DNA of 8,686 nt from Dethiosulfatibacter sp. (GTDB lineage: Bacteria; Bacillota; Clostridia; Tissierellales; Dethiosulfatibacteraceae): NCBI GenBank assembly GCA_030591825.1, contig JAUVAG010000026.1, positions 1 through 8,686 on the forward strand, written 5' to 3'. Made by a program: the position numbers and the translations under genes. Shown one piece after another: positions 1 to 6,160 of this stretch (the stretch's first letter is position 1; the number at the start of each line of letters is the position of its first letter). The notes beneath the pieces were generated by a model, which saw nothing but the letters and a program-made list of their open reading frames with translations, searched no databases and had not been told where the DNA came from.

Positions 1-203
1 CAAGCTTTACAATCGATGGTGAAGAAAAGCTCAGCGTATTCATTCCCACCACTCCAAATCCTACAAATGGATTTCTTGTAATAATGGAAAAATCAGATGT
101 AACCCTTCTCGATATACCCATTGATGAAGGTATAAAAATGGTAGTTTCCATGGGAAGCGTCATGAAGGACAGTATAAACACCTTCAATGAAAATATATTT
201 TAA
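1..203 (+). CDS. DUF502 family membrane protein, C-terminal end (partial)
   Basis: The reading frame is open from the left edge (first full codon at base 3) to a TAA at 201-203, giving the last 66 residues of a protein whose start lies outside the window. The stretch with FIPTTPNPTNGF, followed by a hydrophobic strand and LLDIPIDEGIKMVVSMG, matches from memory the conserved C-terminal region of the DUF502 family (typically about 200 residues with two N-terminal membrane helices). In that family a PT-PNPT-G motif precedes a strand and a short helix ending in a glycine. The membrane helices are not in the window. No function is established for the family. The next gene starts 90 bp downstream on the same strand, but a promoter-like element lies between, so the two may be transcribed separately. 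The family call is fairly sure; nothing can be said about the missing N-terminus. Confidence 0.75.
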   Translation, partial: SFTIDGEEKLSVFIPTTPNPTNGFLVIMEKSDVTLLDIPIDEGIKMVVSMGSVMKDSINTFNENIF

Positions 204-234
204 TTGACCTTACACCTCCTGTAAGGTGTATCCT
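204..234 (+). promoter_or_regulatory. MerR-type promoter/operator: dyad in a 19-bp spacer
   Basis: A -35-like TTGACC (204-209) and a -10-like TATCCT (229-234) are separated by 19 bp. The perfect dyad ACCTTAC-N7-GTAAGGT (207-213 and 221-227) overlaps the -35 and fills the spacer. Overlong 19-20 bp spacers with such a dyad are the hallmark of promoters activated by MerR-family regulators (CueR, AdhR, BmrR type). Transcription would begin near 241, giving a leader of about 50 nt before the gene at 294. A second, overlapping fold (TACACCT at 211-217 with AGGTGTA at 224-230) could serve as a weak terminator for the preceding gene, but no U-run follows. No MerR gene is in the window. Confidence 0.45.
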
Positions 235-293
235 ATTTAAAATATATATAAAAACAGACACATAAAATAAAATTTTAAATTTAGGAGATATAC

Positions 294-995
294 ATGAAAT
301 ATTCTGTAGACAATTTCGTTTTTGAAAAAAATCCTGATGTATGCTTTGGAATAATCGTCGGAAAAAATCTTAAGAATTCAGCAACTACTGAAGATGACTC
401 CCTTATGCTTAAAAATTCAGAAGATGGACTAAAAGAAATGATAACTACCGACAACCTGAAGACTCACCCTGACATGGCCGTATACAGGGATGCACTAAAA
501 AATGTAGCCATCAACCCCAACAAGTTCATGAACTCAGTAGAGGCAATGTGCAAAAGGGTTGTAAAGGGAGGATCACTTCCACGAATCAACGCTCTTGTGG
601 ACCTTTGCAATTCAGTAGCCCTAAAGAACATAATATCATTGGGTGGTCACGACCTGAGAGACATCAATTACGACCTGGAAGTGAGGCTTACAATAGAAGA
701 TGATAAGTTTCTTCCCTTCGGTGCAGAAGAATTCGAAAACATTAAGCCAGGTGAGCTTGTATTTACAAGCGGAAATGAAATTCAGACAAGACAGTGGCTA
801 TGGCGACAAAGCGAGCTTGGTAAAATAACTCTGGACAGTTCTGATATAATATTCCAACTTGTAGGCTTCAAGGGCAATCATGAAATGCAATTTAAAAATG
901 CTATGAAAGAAGTTGAGAAACTTATAAAAGAACGATTTTGTGGAACTTTTGAATCCTTTGTTGTTGACAAGGACAATACAGGCATAGAATTCTAA
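294..995 (+). CDS. Stand-alone B3/4 domain protein (PheRS beta-like)
   Basis: This 233-residue soluble protein resembles the B3/4 domain found in the beta subunit of phenylalanyl-tRNA synthetase, here as a free-standing protein. Supporting landmarks are HPDMAVYRDAL (58-68), an E-(A)-M-C-K-R-V-V-K-G-G segment (83-93), the helix SLPRINALVDLCNSVALK (94-111), LGGHDL (116-121), the KPGELVFTSG strand (151-160) and TRQWLWRQS (165-173). The first 50 residues are more variable. Free-standing B3/4 proteins are widespread in bacteria. Some are suspected of tRNA or aminoacyl-tRNA related roles, but no reaction can be assigned here. The start is supported by AGGAG at 283-287, six bases before the ATG. It is monocistronic in appearance: a MerR-like promoter lies upstream and an intrinsic terminator starts about 40 bp after the stop. 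No signal peptide or membrane segment is seen. Confidence 0.8.
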   Translation: MKYSVDNFVFEKNPDVCFGIIVGKNLKNSATTEDDSLMLKNSEDGLKEMITTDNLKTHPDMAVYRDALKNVAINPNKFMNSVEAMCKRVVKGGSLPRINALVDLCNSVALKNIISLGGHDLRDINYDLEVRLTIEDDKFLPFGAEEFENIKPGELVFTSGNEIQTRQWLWRQSELGKITLDSSDIIFQLVGFKGNHEMQFKNAMKEVEKLIKERFCGTFESFVVDKDNTGIEF

Positions 996-1036
996 AAGCC
1001 AACCAAGAATCGACATGTTTTTTTAAAGCAAATACG

Positions 1037-1083
1037 AATCAAGGGAATGATTGAAATGAATCAGTTCAACCCTTGATTTTTTA
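1037..1083 (+). terminator. Intrinsic terminator after the B3/4 gene
   Basis: A 9-bp perfect stem, AATCAAGGG (1037-1045) with CCCTTGATT (1070-1078), runs directly into a T-run (1077-1082). The 24-nt loop can itself pair internally (TTGAA at 1051-1055 with TTCAA at 1065-1069). It lies about 40 bp downstream of the stop at 995. The rest of the gap up to 1177 shows no convincing gene. Confidence 0.8.
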
Positions 1084-1176
1084 ATGTTCACAGGCTTTTA
1101 ATCATAGTCGGTATTATGCACAAAAAGTAGTTGTAAAAATAAAAGGATTTCACTGAAAATTTTGTGGTTAAAATCA

Positions 1177-1204
1177 TTGAAAAATCCCTAAAAAAGTATA
1201 TAAT
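1177..1204 (+). promoter_or_regulatory. Sigma-A type promoter of the polyamine operon
   Basis: TTGAAA (1177-1182) and TATAAT (1199-1204) are separated by 16 bp. This is a near-consensus housekeeping promoter, and no other candidate of similar quality was seen between the terminator at 1083 and aguB. Transcription is expected to start near 1211, giving an approximately 77-nt leader. A CodY-like 15-mer (1147-1161, 12 of 15 matches to the AATTTTCWGAAAATT consensus) lies just upstream, but in DNA this AT-rich such matches arise by chance. Confidence 0.7.
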
Positions 1205-1214
1205 TATTATCGAG

Positions 1215-1236
1215 GTTTAATAAAATTAAACTTTTT
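1215..1236 (+). promoter_or_regulatory. Dyad at the predicted transcription start, possible operator or attenuator
   Basis: GTTTAAT (1215-1221) and ATTAAAC (1225-1231) form a perfect 7-bp inverted repeat around AAA, followed at once by TTTTT (1232-1236). It sits about 5 to 25 bases past the expected start of the polyamine transcript. That position suits a repressor operator; the trailing T-run also allows a small, A/U-rich hairpin with weak terminator character. No binding protein can be named. Confidence 0.4.
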
Positions 1237-1287
1237 ACTTGAAACTACTACACTTATTTCAGTATATTATTAAAGGAATGTGAATCA

Positions 1288-2160
1288 ATGAAAAATATAA
1301 AGGTTGCAGCAATCCAAATGAGCTGTACTAGAAATGTAAAAGAGAATATTAAAAAAGCTGACAGGATGGTAAGAGAAGCTGCATCAAAGGGTGCAACGAT
1401 CATTTTACTTCAGGAACTGTTTGAAAATATATACTTTTGCCAAAAGGAAAAGCTAGAATACTATGAACTTTCTAAAACAGTGGAAGAAAATGATGCTATA
1501 AATCATTTCACTATAGTAGCAAAGGAACTGGGTGTCGTACTTCCCATAAGCTTTTATGAAAGAAAAAACAACGCAAGATACAACTCAATAGTTATTTTGG
1601 ATGCAGACGGCAGCAATCTAGGCTTGTACAGAAAAAGCCATATTCCTGACGGTCCGGGCTATGAAGAAAAATTTTACTTCAACGGTGGCGACACAGGCTT
1701 CAAGGTCTTCAAAACCAAATATGCAACTATCGGTGTGGGAATCTGCTGGGACCAATGGTTCCCTGAAGCAGCACGTATAATGACACTAAAAGGCGCAGAA
1801 CTTCTGTTTTATCCAACAGCCATAGGTTCGGAACCAGACGGTTCAGGAACGGAATCAATTAAACACTGGCAAAGATGCATGCAGGGTCATGCAGCCGCCA
1901 ATATAGTTCCTGTAATAGCTTCAAACCGAATCGGCAAGGAAATAGAAGACGAAATGGAAATCGACTTCTACGGAGGATCATTCATGACCGATGAAAAAGG
2001 AAAAATCATTGCAGAAGCAAAAAACCAGGAAGAAATCATATATTCAACATATGATTTGGATGATATAGATTTAAAAAGAGTGGACTGGGCAGTATTTAGG
2101 GACAGAAGACCTGATTTGTACCAGCCAATATTAACCTTAGATGGAGGAAACAATGAATAA
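1288..2160 (+). CDS. aguB: N-carbamoylputrescine amidohydrolase (AguB)
   Basis: This 290-residue cytosolic enzyme of the nitrilase superfamily should hydrolyse N-carbamoylputrescine to putrescine, CO2 and ammonia. The catalytic triad is visible: Glu43 in LLQELFE, Lys116 in YRKSHIPDGPGY and Cys153 in GVGICWDQWFPE. The AguB-specific stretches are strongly conserved: EKFYFNGGDTGFKVF (127-141), YPTAIGSEP (175-183), HAAANIVPVIASNRIG (201-216) and FRDRRPDLY near the end (270-278). These also resemble plant NLP1 and separate it from other nitrilase branches. Length is normal for the family. The start is supported by AAAGGA at 1272-1277, ten bases before the ATG. It is the first gene of the polyamine operon, and its last 8 bp overlap the next gene. 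The usual partner agmatine deiminase (AguA) is not encoded here, so the substrate must come from elsewhere or differ somewhat. Confidence 0.93.
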   Translation: MKNIKVAAIQMSCTRNVKENIKKADRMVREAASKGATIILLQELFENIYFCQKEKLEYYELSKTVEENDAINHFTIVAKELGVVLPISFYERKNNARYNSIVILDADGSNLGLYRKSHIPDGPGYEEKFYFNGGDTGFKVFKTKYATIGVGICWDQWFPEAARIMTLKGAELLFYPTAIGSEPDGSGTESIKHWQRCMQGHAAANIVPVIASNRIGKEIEDEMEIDFYGGSFMTDEKGKIIAEAKNQEEIIYSTYDLDDIDLKRVDWAVFRDRRPDLYQPILTLDGGNNE

Positions 2161-3022
2161 TTACATTCCAACAGGCGGAATCGAATGGTCTCAGGACTGG
2201 GATCCAACAACAAAGTTGAGTATCAAGGTCACAAAACACTTACATGGTGAAAAATCAGAGTTCCAGCAAATAGATTTCTTTGAATCAGAAACATATGGAC
2301 GTTTCTTTACTCTTGACGGACTGATGATGGTAAACGAAAAAGACGAATTTGTCTATCACGAAATGATTACTCACGTTGCCATGGCAACTAATCCAAACAT
2401 CAAGAATGTTTTGATAATCGGTGGTGGTGACGGTGGTACTTCCAGAGAAATTTCAAGATATAAAACTATAGAACGAATTGACATGGTAGAAATCGATGAA
2501 AGGGTTGTAAGACTGTGCCAGGAATATCTTCCTTATACTGCCGGACATCTGGAGAAGGATAACAGAATAAAAATGCAGTTCACTGATGGATTCAAGTTTG
2601 TTGTTGATACTCCGGACAAAACTTACGATCTTATACTTGTAGATTCAACAGATCCAATTGGTCCTGGTGAAGGCTTGTTCACAAAGGAATTCTACACCAA
2701 CTGCTTCAGAATATTGACAGATGACGGAATCCTCATAAACCAGCATGAATCTCCATACTACGATTTTCATGTTCACGGTATGAAGAGGGCTCACCTTAGA
2801 ATCAACGAGCTGTTCCCCATAGTACATGTTTATCAATACCATATGCCTACTTATCCGTCAGGACACTGGTTGTTTGGATTTGCTTCTAAAAAATATGACC
2901 CTTTGAAAGATCAGAACAAAGATTGGTGGGAATCATTAAATATGCACACCAAATACTACAACAGTGATATACATAGAGGTGCTTTTATGCTGCCTAATTT
3001 TGTGAAGGAGAAGATGAAATAG
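2153..3022 (+). CDS. speE: Spermidine synthase-family aminopropyltransferase, copy 1
   Basis: This 289-residue aminopropyltransferase should move the aminopropyl group of decarboxylated AdoMet to an amine acceptor, normally putrescine. It shows the GGGDGG nucleotide-binding loop (90-95), VDSTDP (163-168) with the presumed catalytic Asp164, the acceptor-site segment QHESPYY (197-203) and MPTYPSGHW (231-239). Start choice: an in-frame ATG at 2141 overlaps the GGAGG ribosome binding site (2143-2147), so the ATG at 2153, five bases behind that site, is preferred. The gene overlaps aguB by 8 bp. Compared with copy 2 in the same operon, its N-terminus is different ([12 protein letters not shown] in place of the usual ELW-type start), it has HVAM where the family usually has HVPM, and residues 204-212 after the active site diverge. 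The acceptor may therefore differ from putrescine. Family is certain; substrate is open. Confidence 0.9.
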   Translation: MNNYIPTGGIEWSQDWDPTTKLSIKVTKHLHGEKSEFQQIDFFESETYGRFFTLDGLMMVNEKDEFVYHEMITHVAMATNPNIKNVLIIGGGDGGTSREISRYKTIERIDMVEIDERVVRLCQEYLPYTAGHLEKDNRIKMQFTDGFKFVVDTPDKTYDLILVDSTDPIGPGEGLFTKEFYTNCFRILTDDGILINQHESPYYDFHVHGMKRAHLRINELFPIVHVYQYHMPTYPSGHWLFGFASKKYDPLKDQNKDWWESLNMHTKYYNSDIHRGAFMLPNFVKEKMK

Positions 3023-3819
3023 TGACAGATAAACTAAAGTTATATGGGTTTAACAATTTAACAAAAACCCTCAGTTTTAATATTTTTGATATTTCCTACA
3101 CCAGAACTAAAGAAGATAAAAAGAAATACATAGAATATATAGATGAGCAGTACAACGCTAAAAGACTAACTGATATATTGTCTGAAGTTACTGATACAAT
3201 AGGAGCCTGCATACTTAATATTGCCAAGCAGGATTATGATCCCCAGGGAGCCAGCGTAACTATCCTTATATCGGAAGCCCCTCTTCCAGATGAAGAAATC
3301 GATGATTCATGCAACAAAGGGATTTTGAGCTACGGAGACTCAGTAGTAGGTCATTTGGACAAGAGCCATATAACCGTCCATACTTATCCTGAAAGCCATC
3401 CTTATGAAGGTATATCCACTTTCAGAGTTGATATAGACGTGTCGACATGCGGTGAGATATCGCCTCTTAATGCACTTAATTTCCTTATAAAATCCTTTGA
3501 TTCAGATATAATAAATCTAGACTACAGGGTTAGAGGATTCACGAGGGATCTAGACGGTACCAAGTACTTTATAGACCACAAGATCAAGTCAGTCCAGGAT
3601 TATATAAGCGATGAGATTCTTGATGTATATAATGCAATAGACAGCAATGTATACAAAGAAAATATTTTCCATACAAAGATGATGCTGGACAAAATCGACC
3701 TGGACGATTATCTTTTCTCTACAGAAAAAGTAGACCTGTCCGATGAAGAAAGAAAAGAAATAAGAAAAAAACTTAAAACTGAAATGGAAGAAATCTATTA
3801 TGGCAAAAACTACGCTTGA
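3022..3819 (+). CDS. speD: S-adenosylmethionine decarboxylase proenzyme (E. coli-type SpeD)
   Basis: This 265-residue pyruvoyl-dependent enzyme makes decarboxylated AdoMet, the aminopropyl donor for both SpeE proteins. The self-cleavage site is visible as [13 protein letters not shown] (112-124). Ser115 should become the pyruvoyl group, with cleavage between Lys114 and Ser115 to give a short beta and a longer alpha chain. Cys143 in STCGEISPL matches the catalytic proton-donor cysteine of the E. coli enzyme. Length and motifs fit the large E. coli-like class, not the approximately 125-residue B. subtilis SpeH/SpeD type. Translation starts at GTG 3022-3024, whose G is the last base of the speE stop (TAGTG), with AAGGAG at 3005-3010. 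The gene's 3' end overlaps speA by 20 bp. Translational coupling is likely. Confidence 0.93.
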   Translation: MTDKLKLYGFNNLTKTLSFNIFDISYTRTKEDKKKYIEYIDEQYNAKRLTDILSEVTDTIGACILNIAKQDYDPQGASVTILISEAPLPDEEIDDSCNKGILSYGDSVVGHLDKSHITVHTYPESHPYEGISTFRVDIDVSTCGEISPLNALNFLIKSFDSDIINLDYRVRGFTRDLDGTKYFIDHKIKSVQDYISDEILDVYNAIDSNVYKENIFHTKMMLDKIDLDDYLFSTEKVDLSDEERKEIRKKLKTEMEEIYYGKNYA

Positions 3820-5263
3820 CCAAAACACCACACCCCTATATGCTGCCTTGCAGGAACATATAGACAAGAGGGTAATTCCCTTTGATGTTCCAGGCCACAA
3901 ACAAGGTGCTGGAAACGGTGAGCTCTTGAAACTGTTTCCCAAATCGGTCCTTGAAGCTGATGTGAATTCAATGAAGCCTCTGGATTTTCTTTGTAATCCT
4001 GTTTCAGTTATAAAAAAAGCCGAGGATCTTATGGCCGAAGCTTACTTTGCAGACGAGTCCTTCTTCATTGTAAACGGTACGACACAGGCTGTTCAGGCTA
4101 TGATAATGAGTGCTGTTTCTGATGGAGACAAAATCATTCTTCCACGGAATGTACATAAATCGGCAATCAACGCACTCATTCTATGTGGAGGAACCCCCCA
4201 CTACATGTACCCCTATTTTGAAAAGAAATTCGGCATGTCATCAGGCGTATCACTGGAAAATGTGAAAAAAGCAATAGAGGAAGCACCTGATGCTAAGGCT
4301 ATTCTATTGATCAATCCAACCTATTACGGAATAGTATCCGAACTGGAAGCCATAATAAAATACGCTCACCACATGGGTCTTCTTGTCCTTGTTGACGAGG
4401 CTCACGGAGCACACTTTCCTTTTCACGAGGAGCTTCCTCCATCAGCCAATAAACTGGGAGCAGATATTTCTGCCGTAAGCATACACAAAACCGGAGGGTC
4501 TCTTACACAAAGCTCTGCCTTGCTTCTGAACACAGACAGGATTTCAAGAGACTATGTAAAAACTGTACTTAACCTTACCCAGTCAACAAGTGCATCATAT
4601 CTGTTGATGGCAAGCCTTGATTTGACCAGAAAGTTTTTGATTACAGAGGGAAGGGGAAAATTAACAGAAGTATTAAACCTTGTAAGGGATGCCCGAAACA
4701 GAATCAACGAAATCGACGGACTTATCGCATTTTCCGCTTCTGATTTCAATGATAAAGGATGCTTTGGCTTCGACGAAACAAAACTGGGTGTCAACGTTAC
4801 AGGTATAGGCTTTACAGGAATTCATGTCTATGACTTGTTAAGAGATGAATACAATATTCAAGTTGAGATGGGCGAAAGTCACAATATTCTTGCCATATTC
4901 AGCGTAGGCGACACTCCAAGACGTGTCAACCAACTGGTTTCAGCTTTAAATGCAATAGCAACTAGATATAGATCGGAACCGCTAGATATGACCTTCAAGT
5001 CTTTCAACTCCACTGAAGCATTGATTTCACCAAGGAAAGCTTTCTACTCTCCAAAAAAAAGATTCCTAATCAATGAATCAATAGATATGATCAGCGGTGA
5101 ATTTGTTATGATATATCCCCCTGGAATTCCGATTCTGGCACCAGGCGAAAGGATAACAGAAGAGATTGTAAACTATATAGAACTATTAAAATCTGAAAAA
5201 GGCGCCATTTCAGGATTGGAAGATTCTGAAGCAAATTACATAAACTGTATTGAGGAGCAATAG
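3800..5263 (+). CDS. speA: Arginine decarboxylase, aminotransferase-fold (SpeA)
   Basis: This 487-residue PLP enzyme of the Orn/Lys/Arg decarboxylase family should convert arginine to agmatine. The N-terminus has PLYAAL and [11 protein letters not shown] (28-38), like B. subtilis SpeA. The PLP site comprises NGTTQAVQA (92-100), Asp199 in VDEAHGAHF and the Schiff-base Lys230 in [13 protein letters not shown]. The C-terminal lobe carries [13 protein letters not shown] (438-450). It is the short form, without the N-terminal wing domain of E. coli AdiA/CadA, and unrelated in fold to the 658-residue E. coli biosynthetic SpeA. Sequence alone cannot exclude lysine or ornithine as substrate; the aguB neighbour supports arginine. 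The ATG at 3800 lies inside speD with only a weak upstream GGAAG (3786-3790), so translation may depend on ribosomes finishing speD. The stop is immediately followed by the next start. Confidence 0.88.
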   Translation: MAKTTLDQNTTPLYAALQEHIDKRVIPFDVPGHKQGAGNGELLKLFPKSVLEADVNSMKPLDFLCNPVSVIKKAEDLMAEAYFADESFFIVNGTTQAVQAMIMSAVSDGDKIILPRNVHKSAINALILCGGTPHYMYPYFEKKFGMSSGVSLENVKKAIEEAPDAKAILLINPTYYGIVSELEAIIKYAHHMGLLVLVDEAHGAHFPFHEELPPSANKLGADISAVSIHKTGGSLTQSSALLLNTDRISRDYVKTVLNLTQSTSASYLLMASLDLTRKFLITEGRGKLTEVLNLVRDARNRINEIDGLIAFSASDFNDKGCFGFDETKLGVNVTGIGFTGIHVYDLLRDEYNIQVEMGESHNILAIFSVGDTPRRVNQLVSALNAIATRYRSEPLDMTFKSFNSTEALISPRKAFYSPKKRFLINESIDMISGEFVMIYPPGIPILAPGERITEEIVNYIELLKSEKGAISGLEDSEANYINCIEEQ

Positions 5264-6109
5264 ATGGAACTTTGGTTCAACAACAAGCACACTGAAAATG
5301 TTAATTTTTCAATAGCCGTAGAAGAACAGCTATACCACGGTAAAAGTGAATATCAGATAATTGACTTCTTCAAGTCCTATGAATTCGGAATTTTTCTTGC
5401 TCTAGACGGAGATATCATGGTTACAGAAAAAGATGAATTCATCTACCATGACATGATAGTTCATGTTCCCATGGCAACCAATCCTGAAATTAGGAATGTA
5501 CTAGTAATTGGCGGCGGCGACGGTGGAACTGTAAGGGAACTGTCAAGATATGAAACTATTGAAAAAATAGACATGGTAGAAATTGACGAAAAAGTGGTGC
5601 GACTTTCACAGAAATTTTTGCCCCTGACTGCATCAAAATTTGATGATGACAGAGTCAATCTGTATTTTGAAGACGGAGTATCATTTGTGGCCGGACTAAA
5701 GGAACTTTATGATCTAATAATAGTAGATTCTACAGATCCCTATGGTCCTGGAGAAGGATTGTTTTCCAAGGCATTTTATGAAAACTGTTACAATGGACTG
5801 AGTGAAGACGGCATACTGGTAAATCAACACGAAAGTCCCTATTATGAAGATGATGCAAAAGAAATGAAAAAGTCACACCAGAAAATAAAAAAGACCTTCC
5901 CCATTTCAAAGGTTTATCAATTTCATATGCCCACTTATCCATCCGGTCACTGGCTCTTTGGATTTGCATCTAAGAAATATGATCCTGAATTTGCCGACCT
6001 TGAAGAATGGTCAAAATTCAATATCGACACGAAATATTATAATACCAGAATCCACAAGGCAAGCTTTGCACTGCCTACCTATGTTGAAGACATGCTCAAT
6101 GAAGTATAA
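5264..6109 (+). CDS. speE: Spermidine synthase-family aminopropyltransferase, copy 2
   Basis: This is a second 281-residue aminopropyltransferase in the same operon. It begins with the usual family N-terminus (MELWFNNKHTENVNFSI) and shows GGGDGG (83-88), VDSTDP (154-159, presumed catalytic Asp155), QHESPYY (188-194) and MPTYPSGHW (222-230). By eye more than half of its residues match copy 1, with identical active-site blocks. The N-terminal 15 residues, the segment after QHESPYY (EDDAKEM here) and the C-terminal region differ. It keeps the family-typical HVPM, so it is the better candidate for the standard putrescine-to-spermidine enzyme. The ATG directly follows the speA stop (TAGATG) and has GAGGAG at 5252-5257, a strong site. 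It is the last gene of the operon and is followed by a probable terminator. Duplication followed by divergence is the simplest origin. Confidence 0.9.
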   Translation: MELWFNNKHTENVNFSIAVEEQLYHGKSEYQIIDFFKSYEFGIFLALDGDIMVTEKDEFIYHDMIVHVPMATNPEIRNVLVIGGGDGGTVRELSRYETIEKIDMVEIDEKVVRLSQKFLPLTASKFDDDRVNLYFEDGVSFVAGLKELYDLIIVDSTDPYGPGEGLFSKAFYENCYNGLSEDGILVNQHESPYYEDDAKEMKKSHQKIKKTFPISKVYQFHMPTYPSGHWLFGFASKKYDPEFADLEEWSKFNIDTKYYNTRIHKASFALPTYVEDMLNEV

Positions 6110-6118
6110 AATTATCGC

Positions 6119-6160
6119 CCTCTGAATTATTACGAATTCAAAGGACGAATACTTATTTTT
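6119..6160 (+). terminator. Probable terminator between convergent transcripts
   Basis: CCTCTGAATT (6119-6128) pairs with AATTCAAAGG (6135-6144) over ten positions with one mismatch around a 6-nt loop. A T-rich stretch (6153-6160) follows eight bases later. It lies in the 43-bp gap between two converging genes and could work on both strands, though the T-run on the minus side (ATTTTAT) is poor. It would be a modest terminator by itself. Confidence 0.5.

Noticed and set aside
207..230. Hairpin after the DUF502 gene as a standard intrinsic terminator.
   Set aside because: The stem is short and is not followed by a T-run. The same bases fit a MerR-type promoter better, although dual use is possible.
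996..1287. Riboswitch or T-box in the gap before the polyamine operon.
   Set aside because: After removing the terminator and promoter, the transcribed leader is only about 77 nt and holds a single small dyad; no known riboswitch core was seen.
2141..2152. Upstream in-frame ATG for the first speE copy.
   Set aside because: It overlaps the GGAGG ribosome binding site that serves the ATG at 2153, and it has no site of its own at a usable distance.
3589..3942. 117-codon minus-strand open frame under speD/speA.
   Set aside because: It lies entirely over two well-supported genes, is rich in Phe and Ile as expected for the complement of A-rich coding DNA, and shows no family signature.
2153..6109. 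Recent duplication or recombination between the two speE copies.
   Set aside because: The two genes differ at many positions outside the active-site blocks, and no long identical stretch was seen, so the duplication is old.
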